Below, one piece after another: positions 6,369 to 8,701 of a stretch of 8,701 nucleotides of DNA. Position 1 is the first letter of the stretch. Every line of letters starts with the position of its first letter. Source of the stretch: an uncultured Parasutterella sp. (GTDB lineage: Bacteria > Pseudomonadota > Gammaproteobacteria > Burkholderiales > Burkholderiaceae_F); assembly GCA_900766055.1 (NCBI GenBank), contig CAAFTZ010000185.1, forward strand, positions 1 through 8,701, written 5' to 3'. Below the pieces are notes generated by a model. It did no database searches and had not been told where the DNA came from. It was given only the letters and a program-made list of their open reading frames with translations. A program made the position numbers and the translations under genes.

Positions 6369-7172
6369 TTGACGACCGTCCGTGAATGGCTGCTCTCCAG
6401 CTCACTGGATTCGATTGATAAGAGTTTCATGCTGGAGCACGTGTGCGGAATGAATAAAGCCGCGCAGCTCATTCACGGCGATCGAGTTCTTTCTTCCGAC
6501 GAAGCAAACAAACTTAACGACATCGCAAAAAAACGCTCTGAGGGTGTCCCGCTCCCCTACCTTCTCGGTACACAGGAGTTTTTCGGGCGCCCTTTTCTTG
6601 TCAATCCGTCGGTGCTGATTCCTCGGTCTGACACTGAGTGTCTCGTCGAGTGGCTCATCGAACATCTCCCCAAAAACGCTCTTGTCTGCGACTTAGGCAC
6701 GGGTTCCGGGTGCATTGCCGCCACCGTAGCCTTAGAACGGCCTGATCTCACGGTATGGGCCTCAGATCTCTCGGAAAGTGCCTTGGCAATGGCCCAAGCC
6801 AACTGCAAGGCTCTAGGCGCCGACGTCAAGCTTGTTCAAGGTTCGTGGCTGGATCCTTATCCGGCTGAATTATCTTTTGATGCTGTCATCTCTAACCCGC
6901 CTTACATCGAAAGAGACGACAAACATTTAGACGCCCTTCGATATGAACCGAGAAGCGCTTTAACCGACGAATCCGATGGTTTAATTGCGTATAGAACCGT
7001 TCTTCCGCAAATAAAGAGAAAGGCGCCCAAGGTGCAGTTGATCGCTGTTGAGCACGGCTGGAATCAAGGAGTGGCTGTTCGGAGTATTTTTGAAGAAAAT
7101 GGATTTAAAGGGTCTGAGACCTTCCGGGACTACGGAAACAATCTGCGCTTCACGACTTGGATAAAAAATTAG
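6369..7172 (+). CDS. prmC: Release factor glutamine N5-methyltransferase
   Basis: This class I SAM-dependent methyltransferase modifies the GGQ glutamine of RF1 (and RF2) and thereby raises termination efficiency. The 267 residues comprise an N-terminal helical substrate domain (about 1-75), the linker LIPRSDTE (83-90), SAM-binding D108-LGTGSGC, the acidic end of strand 2 at ASDLS (131-135), and the catalytic N176-PPY in VISNPPYIERDD. LIAVEHGWNQG (224-234) matches the family's late strand. The start is TTG, 2 nt after the prfA stop, with AAGGAG inside the end of prfA about 7 nt upstream, so it is translated by coupling to prfA. No other good start lies nearby: the next ATG is at codon 21. A bidirectional terminator follows 11 nt after the stop. 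Confidence 0.96.
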   Translation: MTTVREWLLSSSLDSIDKSFMLEHVCGMNKAAQLIHGDRVLSSDEANKLNDIAKKRSEGVPLPYLLGTQEFFGRPFLVNPSVLIPRSDTECLVEWLIEHLPKNALVCDLGTGSGCIAATVALERPDLTVWASDLSESALAMAQANCKALGADVKLVQGSWLDPYPAELSFDAVISNPPYIERDDKHLDALRYEPRSALTDESDGLIAYRTVLPQIKRKAPKVQLIAVEHGWNQGVAVRSIFEENGFKGSETFRDYGNNLRFTTWIKN

Positions 7173-7183
7173 TCTGGGTGTGA

Positions 7184-7210
7184 AAAAAGCCCCGATCAAC
7201 GGAGCTTTTT
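7184..7210. terminator. Bidirectional intrinsic terminator between prmC and tRNA-Thr
   Basis: AAAAAGC-C-CCG (7184-7194) pairs with CGG-A-GCTTTTT (7200-7210) around a 5-nt loop, with one C/A mismatch. T-runs flank both sides: five T on the plus strand for prmC, six T on the minus strand for tRNA-Thr, whose 3' end is 40 nt away. Confidence 0.82.
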
Positions 7211-7249
7211 GAGTCTCCCTCAGAATCTCTGACGGGAACAAGAATTTGG

Positions 7250-7324
7250 TGGTGCCCACTGACTGACTTGAACAGACGACCTACCGCTTACAAGGCGGTT
7301 GCTCTACCACTGAGCTAAGCGGGC
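7250..7324 (-). tRNA. tRNA-Thr (TGT)
   Basis: The 75-nt cloverleaf has acceptor GCCCGCT/AGTGGGC (one G-T wobble), D arm TTAGCTCAGTGGTAGAGCA, anticodon stem ACCGC/GCGGT with loop CTTGTAA (anticodon TGT, reads ACA and probably other ACN codons), variable AGGTC, T loop TTCAAGT, and encoded CCA. The T stem GTCTG/CAGTC has a T-T mismatch at its second pair (7276/7262), which is unusual. The gene stands alone; sspB ends 88 bp upstream on the same strand. Confidence 0.94.
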
Positions 7325-7339
7325 TAACCGAGAACCTGA

Positions 7340-7345
7340 ATTCTA
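7340..7345 (-). promoter_or_regulatory. Candidate -10 box of tRNA-Thr
   Basis: Minus-strand TAGAAT preceded by TGTG, ending 15 nt before the tRNA 5' end. No clear -35 hexamer exists at standard spacing (CAACAC at 17 bp). The remainder of the 7325-7411 gap holds a 6-bp hairpin (TGAGTT/AACTCA) without a T-run. Confidence 0.4.
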
Positions 7346-7411
7346 CACATTTTTTTGAGTTTGTGTTGAACTCAGGCCCAAAGAAGTAAAGAGATGTAAG
7401 AATCGAGGGTT

Positions 7412-7798
7412 TTAGTCCTCTACTTTCACAAACCCGCGTTTCGGTTGGTCCCCGCTCATCTTCGGCTTTTTCATGGGTTCAACATCAAAACGCATACCGT
7501 ATCCTTCCTCGCGGATGAAGATCGCCTTAACTCGATCAACAGGAATGGAGATGGACTCAACCTTGCCGGCAAATCGGGCCTTAAAAGTGATCACGTCATT
7601 TCCAAGCTGCAGGCTGTCGCACGCAGTCGGGGAAATATTAAGGACGATTTCATTGTTCGTCACATAGTTGGACGGCACAATGACGCGATAATCCTCCGGC
7701 TCAGCTAAAACAGAAAGCTGGGGAGTGAAATCGTTGTCCACGCTCCATTCGTAAAAAGCGCGAATGAGGTACGGAGTCATTGAAGGTAAATTGGCCAT
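7412..7798 (-). CDS. sspB: ClpXP adaptor SspB
   Basis: SspB tethers ssrA-tagged and some other substrates to the ClpXP protease. The globular domain (about residues 6-108) matches well: PYLIRAFYEWSVDNDFTPQL (9-28), VPSNYV, EIVLNISPTA (50-59) and FKARFAGKVESISIPV (72-87), the dimer that binds the tag. The protein is 128 residues against 165 in E. coli. The linker is only about 12 residues, and the tail PKRGFVKVED replaces the usual ClpX-binding end with its RGGRPxLRVVK pattern; only a basic R-G then F-V-K-V core remains. The ribosome site is a purine run (GAAGAAAGAG) touching the ATG. It starts 10 nt after the sspA stop and shares its operon. Confidence 0.95.
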   Translation of the reverse strand: MANLPSMTPYLIRAFYEWSVDNDFTPQLSVLAEPEDYRVIVPSNYVTNNEIVLNISPTACDSLQLGNDVITFKARFAGKVESISIPVDRVKAIFIREEGYGMRFDVEPMKKPKMSGDQPKRGFVKVED

Positions 7799-7808
7799 TC
7801 TCTTTCTT

Positions 7809-8414
7809 CTACTTGCGCATCACTCTTTCAGACGGAGTCAGAGCTTCAATGAAGGCAGGACGAGAGAAAACTCTTTCGGCGTACTTCTGGACAGGCATTC
7901 CGGCAGGAGGAAGTTCGATACCGTAGTAGTTCAAACGCCACAGAAGCGGGGCAAGTGCAATATCCAGCATGGAGAACTCATCTCCCATGAGGTATTTCTT
8001 TTTTGCAACAGCCGGTGCTAAACCTGTCAGCTGATCTCGGATGGCTTCTCTCGCCTTAACACGAGCTTCGTCGGAGCTGGCTCTGTTTTCCAAAGTGTGA
8101 ACGTGCTTGAAGATCTCACGTTCGAGGTTGAACAACAGAAGACGAGTTCTGGCTCTTTCAACCGGATCAGGCGGCATCAGCTGAGGATGAGGAAAACGCT
8201 CATCGATGTATTCGTTGATGATGTTTGATTCATAAAGAACGAGATCTCTTTCAACCAGGATCGGAACTTCGCCATAGGGGTTCATCACATTGATGTCTTC
8301 AGGCTTGTGATAGAGATCAATGTCACGGATTTCAAAATCCATTCCTTTTTCGAAAAGCACAAAACGGCAACGCTGAGAAAAAGGATCAGTGCTGCCTGAG
8401 TAAAGAACCATCAT
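7809..8414 (-). CDS. sspA: Stringent starvation protein A (GST fold)
   Basis: SspA is an RNA polymerase-associated protein with a glutathione-S-transferase fold and no GST activity in E. coli, where it acts in starvation and acid tolerance and in sigma70 promoter selection. The 201 residues show a thioredoxin-like domain (MMVLYSGSTDPFSQRCRFVLFEKG, VPILVE at 50-55, YESNIINEYIDERFPHP) and a helical C-terminal domain (EFSMLDIALAPLLWRL, 146-161). The P75-H-P77 surface motif needed for E. coli SspA function is kept. Start chosen at the ATG at 8414 (ATGATG), giving the MMVLYSG N-terminus of betaproteobacterial SspA, with AAGAGAGA 8 nt upstream. The frame also extends to a TTG at 8450, but these 12 codons (IYLYFFKRERP) come from the A+T-rich leader. 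Confidence 0.95.
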   Translation of the reverse strand: MMVLYSGSTDPFSQRCRFVLFEKGMDFEIRDIDLYHKPEDINVMNPYGEVPILVERDLVLYESNIINEYIDERFPHPQLMPPDPVERARTRLLLFNLEREIFKHVHTLENRASSDEARVKAREAIRDQLTGLAPAVAKKKYLMGDEFSMLDIALAPLLWRLNYYGIELPPAGMPVQKYAERVFSRPAFIEALTPSERVMRK

Positions 8415-8455
8415 AGGCCGTTCTCTCTTAAAAAAATATAAATAAATCAAAATGT

Positions 8456-8517
8456 CAAGGCCCTAAGATTTTAAACGATTAGGGAAAAAATCCCAAATTT
8501 TTGCCCGTAAGGCCTTG
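8456..8517. repeat. Nested inverted repeats framing the sspA promoter
   Basis: Outer arms CAAGGCCCTAAG (8456-8467) and CGTAAGGCCTTG (8506-8517) match as inverted repeats at 10 of 12 positions with 38 bp between. An inner dyad CCCTAA (8461-8466) / TTAGGG (8479-8484) surrounds the -10 box, and GGGA-AAAAA-TCCC (8482-8494) overlaps the -35. They could be operator half-sites or a leader structure; no regulator is identifiable. Confidence 0.55.
8468..8496 (-). promoter_or_regulatory. Probable sspA-sspB promoter
   Basis: On the minus strand: -35 TTGGGA (8496-8491), 17-bp spacer, -10 TAAAAT (8473-8468). A second perfect -35 hexamer, TTGACA (8458-8453), lies downstream, but only weak -10 sequences (TATTTT at 14 bp, T-run at 17 bp) follow it. 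The box lies between inverted repeat arms. Confidence 0.55.
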
Positions 8518-8614
8518 TCTCCCAACGAACTCCCAAAATAAACCTTCACTTTATTTCCAGAGAATTTTTTAATTGCATAATTAAGAAAGTTTCGTTGCTC
8601 CAGTAGAGAAAATT

Positions 8615-8701
8615 ATGGAAAAAGTTCAGAAGCAAGCCACCACGTTCTTTAAAGAATTTCAGGCTTTCATTTCGAAAGGAAATGTCGTTGACTTAGCCGT
8701 C
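8615..8701 (+). CDS. mscL: Large-conductance mechanosensitive channel MscL (5' part, cut by window)
   Basis: The first 29 codons are present. FFKEFQAFISKGNVVDLAV matches the MscL N-terminal amphipathic helix and start of TM1 (E. coli IKEFREFAMRGNVVDLAV). The protein forms a homopentameric inner-membrane pore that opens under tension to release solutes on hypo-osmotic shock. Compared with E. coli it has about 8 extra residues at the N-terminus (MEKVQKQA); no in-frame ATG downstream offers a shorter form. The ribosome site is weak (AGAGAAAATT before ATG). It diverges from sspA across a 200-bp A+T-rich gap. CATAAT (8576-8581) is a possible -10 without a good -35. Confidence 0.92.
   Translation, partial: MEKVQKQATTFFKEFQAFISKGNVVDLAV

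Noticed and set aside
7363..7381. TGAGTT/AACTCA hairpin as terminator after sspB
   Set aside because: On the minus strand it is followed by A residues, and on the plus strand the T-run precedes the stem, so it fits a terminator in neither direction.
8415..8450. N-terminal extension of SspA from a TTG at 8450
   Set aside because: The extra 12 residues come from an A+T-rich promoter leader; the ATG at 8414 gives the conserved N-terminus with a good ribosome site.
8461..8484. CCCTAA/TTAGGG as telomere-like repeats
   Set aside because: Only one copy in each direction; better read as a promoter dyad in a bacterial chromosome.

Overview
This window looks like chromosomal housekeeping DNA from a betaproteobacterium, most likely Burkholderiales. 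Three things point there: the hemA-prfA-prmC order, an SspA beginning MMVLYSG and followed by SspB, and a DsbC that keeps the WCAKDK segment. The moderate G+C content and divergence of several proteins would fit a gut lineage such as Sutterellaceae, but that placement is a guess from memory of the families.

Left part (1-1657). Two thiol-disulfide genes lie on the minus strand: a periplasmic DsbC, then a downstream leaderless DsbC/DsbG-like thioredoxin-fold protein with a CPWC motif, cut by the window edge. Two tandem tRNA-Phe(GAA) genes follow on the plus strand, each with its own -10 box and small leader hairpin, closed by an intrinsic terminator.

Manganese module (1657-2385). A leader with the hallmarks of the yybP-ykoY Mn2+ riboswitch precedes a UPF0016/GDT1-family membrane protein, a probable Mn2+ exporter. 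The gene is read here from the ATG at 1807, because the longer reading frame runs through the riboswitch.

Middle (2386-3891). A putative lipoprotein with a Trp/Gly/Pro-rich segment converges on, and overlaps by 47 bp, a minus-strand hypothetical protein that resembles DUF697-type sequences.

Heme and translation-termination block (3892-7172). hemA (first step of C5 tetrapyrrole synthesis) ends in an intrinsic terminator, followed by prfA (RF1). prmC begins 2 nt after prfA with a TTG start, and it methylates the GGQ glutamine of RF1, so enzyme and substrate are translationally coupled. A bidirectional terminator ends this block and also serves the minus-strand tRNA-Thr(TGT).

Right part (7412-8701). 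sspA-sspB form a minus-strand operon (stringent starvation protein A and the ClpXP adaptor SspB). The sspA promoter is framed by nested inverted repeats. The divergent first 29 codons of mscL close the window.

I found no transposase, prophage, CRISPR array or clearly novel multi-gene system. The most interesting points are regulatory (riboswitch placement, sspA promoter dyads) and protein variants (leaderless CPWC protein, CSFC DsbC, short-tailed SspB).
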